Positions 22,201-30,975 of a stretch of DNA of 64,000 nucleotides are shown one piece after another; the first letter of the stretch is position 1, and each line of letters starts with the position of its first letter. Where the stretch lies: contig NC_059555.1 of the NCBI RefSeq assembly GCF_905220415.1, forward strand, positions 6,502,001 through 6,566,000, given 5' to 3'. The notes under the pieces are model-generated. The model made no database searches, was not told where the DNA came from, and saw only the letters and a program-made list of their open reading frames with translations. This DNA comes from Colias croceus (Eukaryota; Arthropoda; Insecta; Lepidoptera; Pieridae). The translations under genes were made by a program, and so were the position numbers.

Positions 22201-23710
22201 TGCAATTACTTATACACATAATATGTATAAGTTAATGAAACAACTCTGCCTTTTTAGGAACTTTGATGAGGTTAAAAATTTGTTTGTGTGTTTAAAATTG
22301 CTCACATTTTAATTATGCTAAATAGTGATTTGTTACCAAAGACATTGAGAGCTGATTTTAAACCAAATTGGCTGCTCATTATAGGTACTTTTTCCTTTCT
22401 TTAAGTACACTTAAATCATAGTACGATGTTATTTCTTGAAAAAAAGACATTTGGTCATTCCAACGAACACTTCATACAAGCTTTTCTTTGTTAGATACTT
22501 TGTCAATTATTTATCTTTTTGTCGTTTTACAAAATACTTTTTTAATGACTTACAAGTATTTATTTAAACCTCGTTTATTTACCGTACATCCTGAGGTGTG
22601 GTAGGTTCAGAGACCGGTAGCTTCTTCTCCGGTGTGACCGGGGTCCCGGGATTCTGTTTATTACTCCCGGGACTACTGAGCCGCTGCCTCTTATGTATAC
22701 TGACTAGTTCTGGGGAGTCTGTTGAAGTATCTGTAGATAGATGAATGGATGTAGACATGGCGAATTGAAAAAAAAAGATCGCGTACGCATATAATTGATG
22801 TAACATTATGATTCATTGGATTTGTAGATAAGTTAGTCCTACTGAAGCAATTGACAAACATATTATAAATCAAGAAATGTTCAACAGTGCAATATATAAT
22901 TATATTATATTAAAATGATTCAACGTATAAATTTACTTTTGATGGTATAAAAATCTTTTTGCAAAATCACAATCCTGCACAAACAGACTTAACATGGATC
23001 AAAACATACTTTCACAAAAAAAGCGAATGACAAAAATAATTTACGAGCACAAATATTAAAATTATACCCAACAATCCATACACGTTGAAAAATTACGCGG
23101 TAAAGTTGATCACAAAGCAGTACTTTAACGAGCGTACGCATTAAAGCCATACAACTGCATGTACGGTCTACATATATAACAAAACGACATGTCAATGTTT
23201 AAGTCACAGCGAGTGCACTTAGCTTAGATTACGTTAGGCCTAGATACAGGAATGAAGAAAAAATAAATACTTGAAAAAAAAAGTGTATTTCGAAATGTCA
23301 CGGTGGCTGCACTTGAATGGGGCGGGTGGCTCAATACTTTCATTAGGGGTAGCGAACGCCTGCGACGACGCAATCCCCGTAATGGCGTCATTGTCATTGC
23401 GCGACGCCATTTTGAATCAGTGCACTTATTTGTTTTTTTTTTCGTGTCTATTTTGGGTTTGATTAATTAAAGAATATTGGGCTTTAATTATTCGGTCATC
23501 TAACAGTGCTGTTAATTAATACTGATACAATTATTATCACCTTTTTATATGTTTTAGACTAAGGTTTTAGAATATCGAATAGGAATGTGTTTGTTTTATT
23601 TTCTATGTGTAATTAATTTGTACCTGGAGGACTGTTGCAAGGTTCCAGTCGTTTAAAGGTAGAAAGTTTTTCTTCACTTGTAGACGGTTTGCTATAAATG
23701 CTGAGATCAT
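10252..23710 (-). CDS. Brip1: FANCJ/BRIP1-type Fe-S DNA helicase, 16 exons found, N-terminus missing
   Basis: Exons 5' to 3': 23624-23710 (uncertain), 22583-22730, 21025-21214, 19706-19930, 18585-18704, 18254-18342, 17696-17823, 17131-17244, 16682-16794, 15843-16031, 15147-15331, 14649-14742, 12966-13079, 12496-12620, 11487-11613, 10252-10356 (TGA). All junctions are GT/AG and in phase; 716 residues are visible. Seen in order: motif Ia (YYGARTHKQI), four cysteines placed like the Fe-S ligands (YSC, DMC, SNCQYY, KACPYY), IVFCPYNYL, Walker B DEAH (IIDEAHNIED), ILASGTLTP, GVLCFLPSY, motif V (VYRGKVSEGMDF) and motif VI (QAVGRCVRHQRDWG). This fits the XPD-family 5'-3' helicase FANCJ, which unwinds damaged forks and G-quadruplexes, better than RTEL1 or DDX11. 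The usual first part with Walker A (ESPTGSGK) was not found. The C-terminus is short, without the vertebrate BRCA1-binding tail. AATAAA overlaps the stop region. Confidence 0.88.
10710..10890 (-). pseudogene. Decayed partial duplicates of a FANCJ exon
   Basis: The last FANCJ intron holds broken copies of exon 11487-11613. Around 10826-10890, minus strand, GGGCGCTGCGTGCGGC and GACTGGGGCGCGGTGCTGC recur with a 6-bp gap, then the copy jumps to AGCTAT.TACGT, the exon's end and donor. Around 10712-10742 another piece reads CTGTCTGAGTGGGTGCGCAA, matching the exon's CTGTCCAAGTGGGTGCGCAG. A weaker echo (GCACCTGTCC) lies near 10590. The reading frame is destroyed, so these cannot encode a working alternative. 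Confidence 0.65.
11970..12486. mobile_element. MITE-like element in a FANCJ intron
   Basis: The ends are inverted copies: 11970-12017 contains TTTTAATAGGCAACATTTGAC, and 12449-12486 contains its counterpart GTCAAATGTTGCCTATTAAA followed by GGCTCGACTATAG. The left end has an extra AGTAGAGCC repeat. The interior is AT-rich with no open frame. The right end stops about 10 bp from the donor of exon 12496-12620. Confidence 0.6.
13257..14566 (-). mobile_element. piggyBac-like element, internally deleted
   Basis: Bounded by CCCTAGAAAGATAATC at 13257 and its reverse complement ending at 14566, with TTAA on both sides (13253-13256 and 14567-14570), the hallmark piggyBac target site. Subterminal copies of AAAGATAAT.ATACGTC plus a GACGTA palindrome lie inward of both ends (about 13290 and 14360). 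At 1310 bp it is about half of a full element. It sits in the FANCJ intron between exons 14649-14742 and 12966-13079, neither of which is damaged. Confidence 0.9.
13617..14266 (-). pseudogene. piggyBac-like transposase remnant
   Basis: The ATG at 14266 opens an acidic N-terminal stretch (MANRRVLDSSQNENF, then Glu/Ser-rich) typical of piggyBac transposases. It then jumps to the late catalytic region (VDTFDQMCSS) and NIAFVNSYVIYC, and ends in a C-terminal Cys-rich finger (YCSYC, CVECKKPVCGEH, CHEC) with TAA at 13617-13619. The middle of the protein, with the first catalytic aspartates, is deleted. At least two frameshifts separate the remaining blocks, so it is inactive. Confidence 0.8.
14902..15146. 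repeat. 22-bp minisatellite that includes the FANCJ splice donor
   Basis: Unit ATTACCGATTCACAAG.TTGT(C/T), 22 bp. Near-perfect copies start at 14988, 15010, 15032, 15054, 15076, 15098 and 15120, with decayed copies back to about 14902. The next position in register, 15142, is the donor of exon 15147-15331 itself. On the minus strand each unit reads CGGTAAT(G/A)AC, as does the donor. Confidence 0.88.
15488..15769. mobile_element. MITE-like element with TGTCCCAAAAAG ends
   Basis: TATAGATTGTCCCAAAAAG at 15488 mirrors CTTTTTGGGACACTCTGTATA ending at 15769, about 282 bp apart. It lies in the FANCJ intron 15332-15842. Open frames inside it on the minus strand have no recognisable domain. Confidence 0.55.
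16125..16208. repeat. Single end of the 8.8 kb MITE family
   Basis: An 84-bp copy of the terminal repeat seen at 8802-8880 and 9053-9136: TTAACCCATTGAGCCCCGAG through CAATAGATCTTCTATTG to CGGGGCCTGAGCTA. No partner end was seen nearby. It lies in the FANCJ intron between exons 16682-16794 and 15843-16031. Confidence 0.65.
17841..18063 (-). mobile_element. Diverged Helitron next to a FANCJ acceptor
   Basis: Shares AACCCGCATAGTTCCCGTTCC, CATACCAAATTTCATTG and AACTTTCGCATT with the other Lep1-like copies. The terminal hairpin is eroded and CTAG has become CTAA. Its 3' end lies 17 bp from exon 17696-17823. It contains a short (CCAT)n run. Confidence 0.6.
20402..20713. repeat. Two-copy tandem duplication of ~155 bp
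   Basis: 20402-20557 and 20561-20713 align along their length: TTATTTCTATTTATT.GGTAT, GACTTAATAGTGATA.ATATG, CATTATAAATACAAATAGG, ACCGAT.CCA..CGTGGTCAT. It lies in the FANCJ intron 19931-21024. No coding potential. Confidence 0.7.
21215..22582. other. FANCJ intron without recognisable content
   Basis: 1.37 kb of mostly AT-rich sequence between exons 22583-22730 and 21025-21214. The donor GTAAAT and acceptor TTGATTGCAG are clear. The plus-strand frame at 21206-21463 overlaps the exon and looks spurious. Confidence 0.4.
23285..23420. promoter_or_regulatory. CpG-rich patch with opposed ATGGCGTC motifs
   Basis: A short GC- and CpG-rich island in AT-rich surroundings. AATGGCGTCATTG (23380) and its mirror GACGCCATTTTG (23403) face each other, forming an inverted pair of sequences resembling the YY1/Pho core (ATGGC). 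On the minus strand AAAATGGCGTCGCGC opens a frame of about 50 codons starting MASRNDNDAITG. This could be a promoter and 5' exon, possibly an internal start for FANCJ. Unproven. Confidence 0.35.
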
Positions 23711-24901
23711 CTGAGAAATAAAATATTATGAATTAGTGTCATAAATATATTGTATATTATGTAAGCAGATAGTATTAATATATATGTAAGTACTTTTTGT
23801 GGCAATGGAATAATTTCGTCGCGCCTGCTACCCAATTTGTAGATATTGTATCAGAATGAAACATGACTTAACTAAATTTATAGGCATTACTAATGAAACA
23901 AGGCAAATACATTGCGATGTTTGAAATAAATGAGAGAATAAAATAATTTCATATCAGTTCTAATACGAAATCTACTGAATAGGTTAAAGTAAGAATCTAA
24001 TAAGATCCCTAGAAGACTGCAAAGATAGTATCACTATTATTTCATAATGTTTTTGTTTACAATGTAGGTATCTCGTAAGTAAATATGTTACATCGATAAG
24101 ATAGGCGAATTATAAAACTTTACTAGATTTTTTAATGAATGACATTATCTCTAGTTAAATAATTAAAGAGTATGTATACAAAAGCTAGACAACATCTACG
24201 AAATTAAATAAATGATGATCTAATATTTTTTATGTATGTTGGCATCAAAGCTGGTGGGTCACCTGATAGTAAGTAAGTACCTAAGCACCCACCACTGCCC
24301 ATCAACATTTATAGATATAGTTCAGACCTCGGGAAATACATAACCGTCTACTAAAAATGTAATTGATACAGAAAGGATTGATAACGAGAAACAAAGAAAG
24401 GCTTGGGAAGCGTGAGAAATAGGATGTGGACTCTGCTACTAATTAATTTTATACAGAAATGATTAACGAGGAAATAAAGAAGGTACTAGGATGGGTGAGC
24501 AATAGCATTCGGGCCTCCACCTCTGCCAGCACTAATTGATTTCATTACTTTAAAACAACTTGAAGGTGCTGTGCATTTGATCTGCAATTGGACTGGAACT
24601 TTATTTGTACATATACCATCATATATTTTTGACGGATTTATCCCATATTATATCCAATTAAGATAAGACTAGGTGCATGCCATCACACGCCACTGGAGCG
24701 CGTGGCGCTATTTATTTAGGGAAAGCTTAATTTGTTATCAATATAGATACTACAAGATTATTTGTCGTAAATTGATAGCCGCGATACCGCGCTATACATA
24801 GATAAGAAACATTATCGAAATACCGTGCACATGTGACGCGTTCAATGTATTTTAATTTAATAAATTTCTGTAAAAAGAAACGGAACGCCGTCGGCAGGAT
24901 A
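23711..24901. other. Gap between the FANCJ and FABP genes
   Basis: 1.2 kb in which the FANCJ N-terminus (Walker A exon) would be expected on the minus strand. I checked all three minus frames for a G-K-S/T motif and found none. Close to the FABP start are a TATA-like CTATACATA (about 24790), a GATA motif (GATAAG, about 24800) and an E-box palindrome CACATGTG (about 24827), which could serve the FABP promoter. Confidence 0.4.
24235..24310. repeat. Fragment of a lepidopteran dispersed repeat
   Basis: GGTGGGTCACCTGATAGTAAG followed by GCACCCACCACTGCCCATCA resembles a common lepidopteran short repeat (a word pair of the form CACCTGATGGTAAG and CACTGCCCA). Only a fragment is present. Family assignment is from memory. 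Confidence 0.4.
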
Positions 24902-27736
24902 ATGGACCAATTTTTAGACAAAGAATATGTGCTGGTGTCTACGGAAAATTTTGAGGATTATCTCATATTTTTAGGTGAGTTTCGTTTAAATATTTGTTTG
25001 TTTTGCATTATTTATACTTTTTAAGTTTGAAGCATTTACAAATTTTAACAATTCACGGGTAAGATATAGGTAAATACTATATAATAATATTCAGAAGGTG
25101 TTTTGATGAAATGACTATTATTAAAGAGTTATTTTTTGCATATAATTGAAAATTTACTTCTTCAATATTTTTTTTAATTTATTTATATAAATAGTGATAT
25201 CAAACTTATAGAACAGTGTACCTATCCAAGTATCCATCAATATAAACAAATTTATTGTTATAATAATAATCGAGTCTCAGTTATTATTTTCACAATACAA
25301 AGCTATATAGCTTTAATCCATGCGGCAATCATGGCATTTTAATAAATGAGATGATTTTATCTTTTGTGTTCATATTAATTTACGAGAGCGTTTACAGTTT
25401 TTAGTGAAGTATAATATTATAATATCTTAAATAATTTTTAGAGCATTCAAATCATAATTAGTATCCTGAATTGGATAAATCAAACACTAAATATTTGTCA
25501 GTTGTCACAATTGATTCAAAATAGAACAATTATTTATTAAATTCGACTTCTTTTCGAAGCATACTACCGTATTATCGTAATTACATAGTTTTACCATCGG
25601 TTCACACAGCAATTTCTACAGAGAAGTGCCGACAAGAAACTCTGTAGTGACTGATTTTACATGTACATACCTACAACTTAACGTAATTAGAGCTAATAAA
25701 TAATGATTAACCAAAATTCCAGGTATTGGTTACCTAGCTAGAAAAGCAGCGCTGGGCCTCAAGCCATCTCAAGTGCTGTCAAAAGACAGTGATGGTAATT
25801 ACAAATTATATTTTAACTCACTACTGGTAAATACGACCACAACATTCGTGCCTGGTGAAGAATTTGATGAAGTTAAACCGGATGGTGTTAAGGTTTGTAA
25901 TAAGTAGCTATGAGCCCATTAATACACCATAATAATGTTGAAAATCTTTTGTAGTAATGCCATTTTGATAATAATCTTTAAGTCTGAAATAAAAGGGTAA
26001 GTATATAGATATGCAATGATAGATAATGCGCCTACGAGGAAATATTCTCAATACAATTATGTGTCTATTCTATTTTACTTTAAGAATTATTTATAAATTC
26101 TAAAAGTAAGTCTTCTTCTGGTAGTGTATACATGTTAGCTTATTTTTCAAGTAGTACTATGAATTGCAAAAGTGTGTTATTCACGCCTCGTAAAATAATT
26201 TAGATAAAGTTCTATTTTCATAGTTTCTTGTGCCAAAATAATTTGTTGCTTGCCTGGATAAAACAATACAAGTCCTTTGTTATCATTTATCAGACCGATT
26301 GATAATGTTAATGAGAATAATCTTTTTTCTAAGTAATGTCAAACGTAAGATATTATTAGATAAGAGTTTAAAGATATATTTCTGGGTTAAATGAAATCCT
26401 TCGGTTATCGTTTTCCTTATAATATGTCTCCAAACCAAGAATTTTTGTATAAGTTTGGTTTAATAATAGGAGATAATTTGTGTCTCCATTTTACTGTCAG
26501 GATCCAGAATCTTGTAGAAAAGTATCTACCTATATGCACATTTTATTTATTATTTATTTATTTACAAAGGATAGCCAACAATTGTATACACTATATATGG
26601 CATAAAAGGAAAAATACAATTTAACGTATCAAGTGTAACAATTACTTACAGGCTAACACCACATGCCTTTGAAAACGGTTATGAGTTATGAGCATTAAAA
26701 AAACTGATAAATATACACAAGATAACGTTTCAATTATCAATAAAATATTTAATGCTAGGCACATCTCTGATTTAGCTAAACCTAAAAATACTAACACTAA
26801 AGGCGTAAAAAATATTTACATTTCTTTTGATTTCGTTTACAGGTGCGTGCCATAATAACGTTGGAAGGGAACAAACTCATACACATACAAAGAGAAGCGA
26901 ATGGTAGAACTTCTAAACACATCCGGGAGTATTTCCCGAACAAAATGATAACGGTAAGTTATTTGTGATGTTAATTCATTGCTTGTATTGTTTTATAAAT
27001 ATACTAGGTTTCCGACCGCGGCTTCGCCCGCGCAGTCAAAGAAAAACCCGCATAGTTCCCGTTGCCGTGGGATTTCCGGGATTGCGTCATTTTCCCGGGA
27101 TAAAAAGTAGCCTATGTCCTTTCTCTGGTATCAAAATATCTCCATACCAAATTTCATGAAAATTGGTTCAGTAGTTTAGGCGTGATTGAGTAACAGACAG
27201 ACAGACAGAGTTACTTTCGCATTTATAATATTAGTATGGTTAAAAGGGCTCTTCTATTTTATTAAAAGTATCCAATATTTTATGGCACATTAAATACAAA
27301 TTTAAATCGATCATTGATCATGTAATTTAAGGAAATAATTTTATATCTATATCAAAGACTTGTGTTAGAACAAAGTAGAGCAGATAACAATTTATATTTC
27401 AAAAGTAATAATAAAATTAATGAATGATAAACCAAAGTAAAAAATTGTGTTTCGCATACTCGAATGATGATTATTTTAGTACTTCTAACTTTAAGTACCT
27501 ATCTACTAAATTGTAAAAAGTAAATTATAAAAAGGTTTATAATAAATTAAACTACAGTCATGGTAGGTGCTAACAAATTGTTATCATACTCGCGTTCTAT
27601 CGTTATTGATGTTAAAGGTGCAATTTTTTGTGTTTGTTGAATTCATCTTTTTATTTCCTTACAGACAACAACAGCTGAAGGGTTTAAGAAAACGGCAGTG
27701 CGGTATTTTGAATTAGTAAGATCTGATAGAAATTAA
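24902..27736 (+). CDS. Fatty-acid-binding-protein family (intracellular lipid-binding protein)
   Basis: Exons 24902-24974, 25723-25892, 26843-26953 and 27665-27736 (TAA). All junctions agree in phase, giving 141 residues, near the usual 130-135. The four-exon layout, with intron 1 falling in the -LG- after the first strand, is the classic FABP/CRABP structure. Visible family features: start MDQFLDKEYVLVSTENFEDYL, helix-turn-helix region IGYLARKAALGLKPSQ, strands with NYKLYFNSLLVNTTTTF, FVPGEEFDEV, ITLEGNKLIHIQRE, and a C-terminal Arg-Tyr (VRYFELV) near the place of the ligand-binding R-x-Y. The product would be a cytosolic beta-barrel carrying fatty acids or retinoids. I chose the ATG at 24902 over the in-frame ATG at 24833 because family members start a few residues before the first strand. 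Intron 3 holds a Helitron. Confidence 0.88.
27004..27238 (-). mobile_element. Non-autonomous Helitron (Lep1-like) in FABP intron 3
   Basis: A near-complete copy on the minus strand, from ATACTAATATTATAAATG through a (GTCT)n run to a GCGGGCGAAGCCGCGG hairpin and CTAG (27004-27007). It is the best-preserved member here together with 44854-45091. Confidence 0.75.
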
Positions 27737-28394
27737 AACGCCTCGTTTAATTAACTATTAATTAGGTAATTAAGTACGACATATTAAGGAGTAATATTTA
27801 TTTATTTCATAGAGAAGATGTAACTGTAAACTGTATTATGTAGTTATAATTAGGTATAGTCCGTGATCTCTAGAAGACAAATTCATCATAGGTAGGTACC
27901 AAAGTCTTTACTTAAATAAGTATTAATTGAATATGTGTAGGAAAATGACTAGATTAATTAAATCATAAAGAGATAACATATTAGAAAAATACGCAACTGA
28001 TAGTTTATAAATATGTATGTAGGTAACAATTGCGATTGTTTGTAGGATTATTTCATTCAGAGCAATATTTCTAGGACATATTTATTGAAATACCTATTGT
28101 TAAGATCTCAATAACTATAATTAAAAGTATAAATCTAAAATTGCTCCTAGATGTTATACAACAAATATACAAATGATAACCTTTGTCAAAGCAATTCGCA
28201 AATAAAGATAGCAAATCTATTCAGCGACAGATGACATCAAAGCCTATTAACCGCTATCAAGTGAACGTTAGAATAATCAAATTCCCAGCGTAATCCCCAT
28301 ATCGACTTTCACTCAAAATAGCTAACAACCCAGAACATTCTCTCCGGGCCACTTTCCAAAACACGATTCCCTATTCCATTAGACCCTCTCGAAG
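27737..28394. other. 3' flank of the FABP gene
   Basis: AT-rich. AATAAA near 28200 could end the FABP transcript. No other feature was recognised. Confidence 0.35.
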
Positions 28395-28690
28395 TTATCT
28401 CGCGTTATTTACATCGCCTGACCGTACCGTCTTATATAGTGGGGTGCGGACCCTTATGTGTGGGGTGGCGGTGGGTACATAAGTGAGCAACCGTGGGCCG
28501 TGTGTCGTTGTCGATAAGGGTGGTTTTGTAGTGCGGGCCCGCGGAGGCGGGGTGGTGTCGCGGTGTCGTTGCCGGGGCAACGGCGCCCGGACGCCGGATC
28601 GCGACGCCCGCAGTGTCGGCCGCCGCGCCCGCACCCCGCCGTCAAGTGACACGCGCTGCGAAAAAGCACAACCGCCCTACCTATACGGGA
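28395..28690. promoter_or_regulatory. CpG-island-like segment with an RFX X-box
   Basis: A 250-bp stretch unusually rich in G+C and CpG in otherwise AT-rich DNA. It contains a perfect X-box palindrome GTTGCCGGGGCAAC (28568-28581) and a TATATAG near 28433. Frames on both strands run through it only because stop codons are rare in GC-rich DNA; none resembles a known protein. Likely a promoter or regulatory island. The gene it serves is not visible. Confidence 0.4.
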
Positions 28691-29014
28691 GCTATCGTTT
28701 CTGATGTTTGTGGACTATTTTAATATTGTTAAGATACTGCCTTCATATCTCTCAATGATACGACAAGTTTCCAATTGGAATTATTTTTCTTTTCATATCG
28801 TATTCTACGAATTACGATGTCAATTAAAATTTCGAATACTAAACTAATAACCGCATGAAAAATGCAGAACAATGAGAAATTACAAAATGTTAATTAGTGT
28901 ATTACAAAAATTACATTAGACAATTTATATATTCATTCTATGTGTTAAGAATGACGAAACAATTATACATAGTATACAATTTCCAACAGAATCTACTTCT
29001 TGTATTATTACATA

Positions 29015-29209
29015 CTAGCTACTCCGCGCGGTTTCACCCCCGTGGCTCCATTCCTGCTGCCCGTAGCGTGATGAAATATAGCCTATAACCTTCCACGATA
29101 AATGGGCTATCTAACACCGAAAGAATTTTTCAAATCGGACCAGTAGTTCCCGAGATTAGTGCGTTCAAACAAACAAACAAACTCTTCAGCTTTATAATAT
29201 TAGTATAGA
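29015..29209 (-). mobile_element. Non-autonomous Helitron, first of a tandem pair
   Basis: On the minus strand it starts TCTATACTAATATTATAAAG and ends with a GGGGGTGAAACCGCGCGGAG region and CTAG (29015-29018). The CAAACAAACAAA run near the start is typical of one lepidopteran subfamily. Its start abuts the next element. Confidence 0.7.
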
Positions 29210-29513
29210 CTAGCTTCCGCCTGCGACTCCGTCCGCGCGGAAAAATTAAGATTTACTTTTTTTCTACGTATTTTTCCGGGATAAAAAGTATCCTATTTTA
29301 TGCCCAGGATAATAAGGTATAATTATACCAATTTTCATCGAAATCAAACCGTTAGTTTTCACTTGATGCCTGAACATACAGACAGACAGACAAAAATTTT
29401 TTTAATCACATATTTGGGTTTGGTATCGATCCAGTAACACCCCCTGGTATTTATTTTTTCAATATTTTCAATGTACAGAATTGACCCTTCTACAGATTTA
29501 TTATATGTATAGA
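29210..29513 (-). mobile_element. Non-autonomous Helitron, second of the tandem pair
   Basis: On the minus strand it starts TCTATACATATAATAAATC and runs through CAGGGGGTGTTACTGGATCG and a GTCTGTCTGTC run. It ends at CGCGGACGGAGTCGCAGGCG plus CTAG (29210-29213). A different subfamily from its neighbour. Confidence 0.7.
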
Positions 29514-29618
29514 TTATACTATGGTATGACATAATATACAATAATGTATGTTTTATTATATTTATTCCAAAGTAAATCCCATGGAAATTGCAAAAGATAT
29601 TATACCTACTATCTACAA

Positions 29619-29803
29619 TCTATACTATAATATAATATTATAAAGCCGAAGAGTTTGTTTGTTTGAACCCGCTAATCTCGCGAACTACTTACCACTGTAG
29701 TTCGCGGGATTAGCGATAGGTTAGCGATATAGCCCATTTATCGAGGAAGGCTATAGGCCAACAGGAGCGGAGCAATGCGGGTCAAACCGCGGGGAACAGC
29801 TAG
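29619..29803 (+). mobile_element. Non-autonomous Helitron
   Basis: Starts TCTATACTATAATATAATA, carries the GTTTGTTTGTTTGAAC word, and ends GGTCAAACCGCGGGGAACAG plus CTAG (29800-29803). It contains an internal inverted repeat (CTAATCTCGCGAACTAC with GTAGTTCGCGGGATTAG). Confidence 0.7.
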
Positions 29804-30032
29804 TGTTATAATAAAACGTAGAACAATCTGTTGCACTCGTATGTTTCTAAATTCTAACTAATATCTATTGAGCCCAGTATATTGAGGCCACAACGAAAAA
29901 AAAAAGATCATTTAAAATATTTTGTATTACTTACGTATAATGAAACATTTATTATGTATTTGTATAAGTTATTTATATTCAGTGACATAGTACAATTACA
30001 AGATATTTCTCAAAAAAATGTCCAACTTTCAC

Positions 30033-30227
30033 CACGCGTATGGTCCCAATAGCCACCCACCCTAAGTCAGGTCGACAAGGCCTGGAGGGTGGGCTAGCAC
30101 CTTTTGTTTAGGACCCCTCCCTTCATTTACTCGCAGAACTCTCAATGTTGTTTGCAAAAGGTTTAGGTGCCTAAATGTGAAGGGAAATGTCACGTTTTCA
30201 CTTTTTAAGCGCCCTTTGTTGGAAAAT
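30033..30227. other. GC-richer leader before the tandem array
   Basis: Includes ATGGTCCCAATAGCCACCCA and CTGGAGGGTGGGCTAGCACC. Position and composition suggest the 5' untranslated part of a retroelement, but there is no direct proof. Confidence 0.3.
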
Positions 30228-30832
30228 ATTGCAAATACACCCCGTCTTATGTATGGAAGTGATTCTTGTTCAATCGGCATGCAATAATGACGGATTATAG
30301 ACGTTATTGTTCTAATACTGCTTTTGGGAATGTCATTTGAAGTCAATGTTATTCATACATGTAGAGCAGTGTAGAGTCGTATAAAAATATTGCAAATACA
30401 CCCCGTCTTATGTATGGAAGTGATATTTCTCGTTCAATCACGGATTATAGACGCTATTGTTCTAAAACTGCTTTTGGGAATGTTATTTGTAGTCAATGTT
30501 ATTCATACATGTGCAGCAGTGTAGAGTCGTATGAAATATTGCAAATACACCCCGTCTTATGTATGGAAGTGATATTTCTTGTTCAATCACGGATTATAGA
30601 GGCTATTGTTCTAAAACTGCTTTTGGGAATGTTATTTGTAGTCAATGTTATTCATACATGTGCAGCAGTGTAGAGTCGTATGAAATATTGCACATACACC
30701 CCGTCTTATGTATGGAAGTGATATTTCTTGTTCAATCACGGATTATAGACGCTATTGTTCTAATACTGCTTTTGGGAATGTTTTAAACAATGTTATTTGT
30801 ACATGTAGGGCTGTGTAGAGTCGCATAGAAAT
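30228..30832. repeat. Tandem array, four ~149-bp units
   Basis: Units start at 30228, 30389, 30538 and 30687 with ATTGCAAATACACCCCGTC and share TTATGTATGGAAGTGAT, CACGGATTATAGACGCTATT and CAGTGTAGAGTCGTATGAAA. The first unit has a 12-16 bp insertion and the last is shorter. Frames running through the array (for example 30410-30673) come from the repetition. Confidence 0.88.
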
Positions 30833-30975
30833 GACTTGATATGGTTAGCCTTTTTTATGTAAGGCTAATAATTTATCGAAGCTAGAAAGTTGATGTTATA
30901 TATATGTATGAATGATTCTTTATAATAAAATCAAGCTGCTATTTTTTATAAAAGCATACATTGGGAGATTAATAG

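Noticed and set aside
23624..23710. Reading this exon as MISAFIANRLQVKKNFL, similar to the region before Walker A
   Set aside because: The frame does not lead into a Walker A motif and does not match the phase of exon 22583-22730. The other frame (DLSIYSKPSTSEEK) does match. The exon itself remains uncertain.
24727..24921. Minus-strand frame opposite the FABP start, tested as the FANCJ N-terminus
   Set aside because: No Walker A or helicase similarity; it overlaps the FABP first exon in antisense.
28395..28704. Overlapping Arg/Pro-rich open frames on both strands
   Set aside because: They arise from lack of stop codons in a CpG-rich patch. No domain, no good start context, and both strands are open at once.
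30410..30786. Frames of 75-87 codons with a repeated MYGSDIS peptide
   Set aside because: Produced by the 149-bp tandem array. The unit length is not a multiple of three, so the frame rotates between units.
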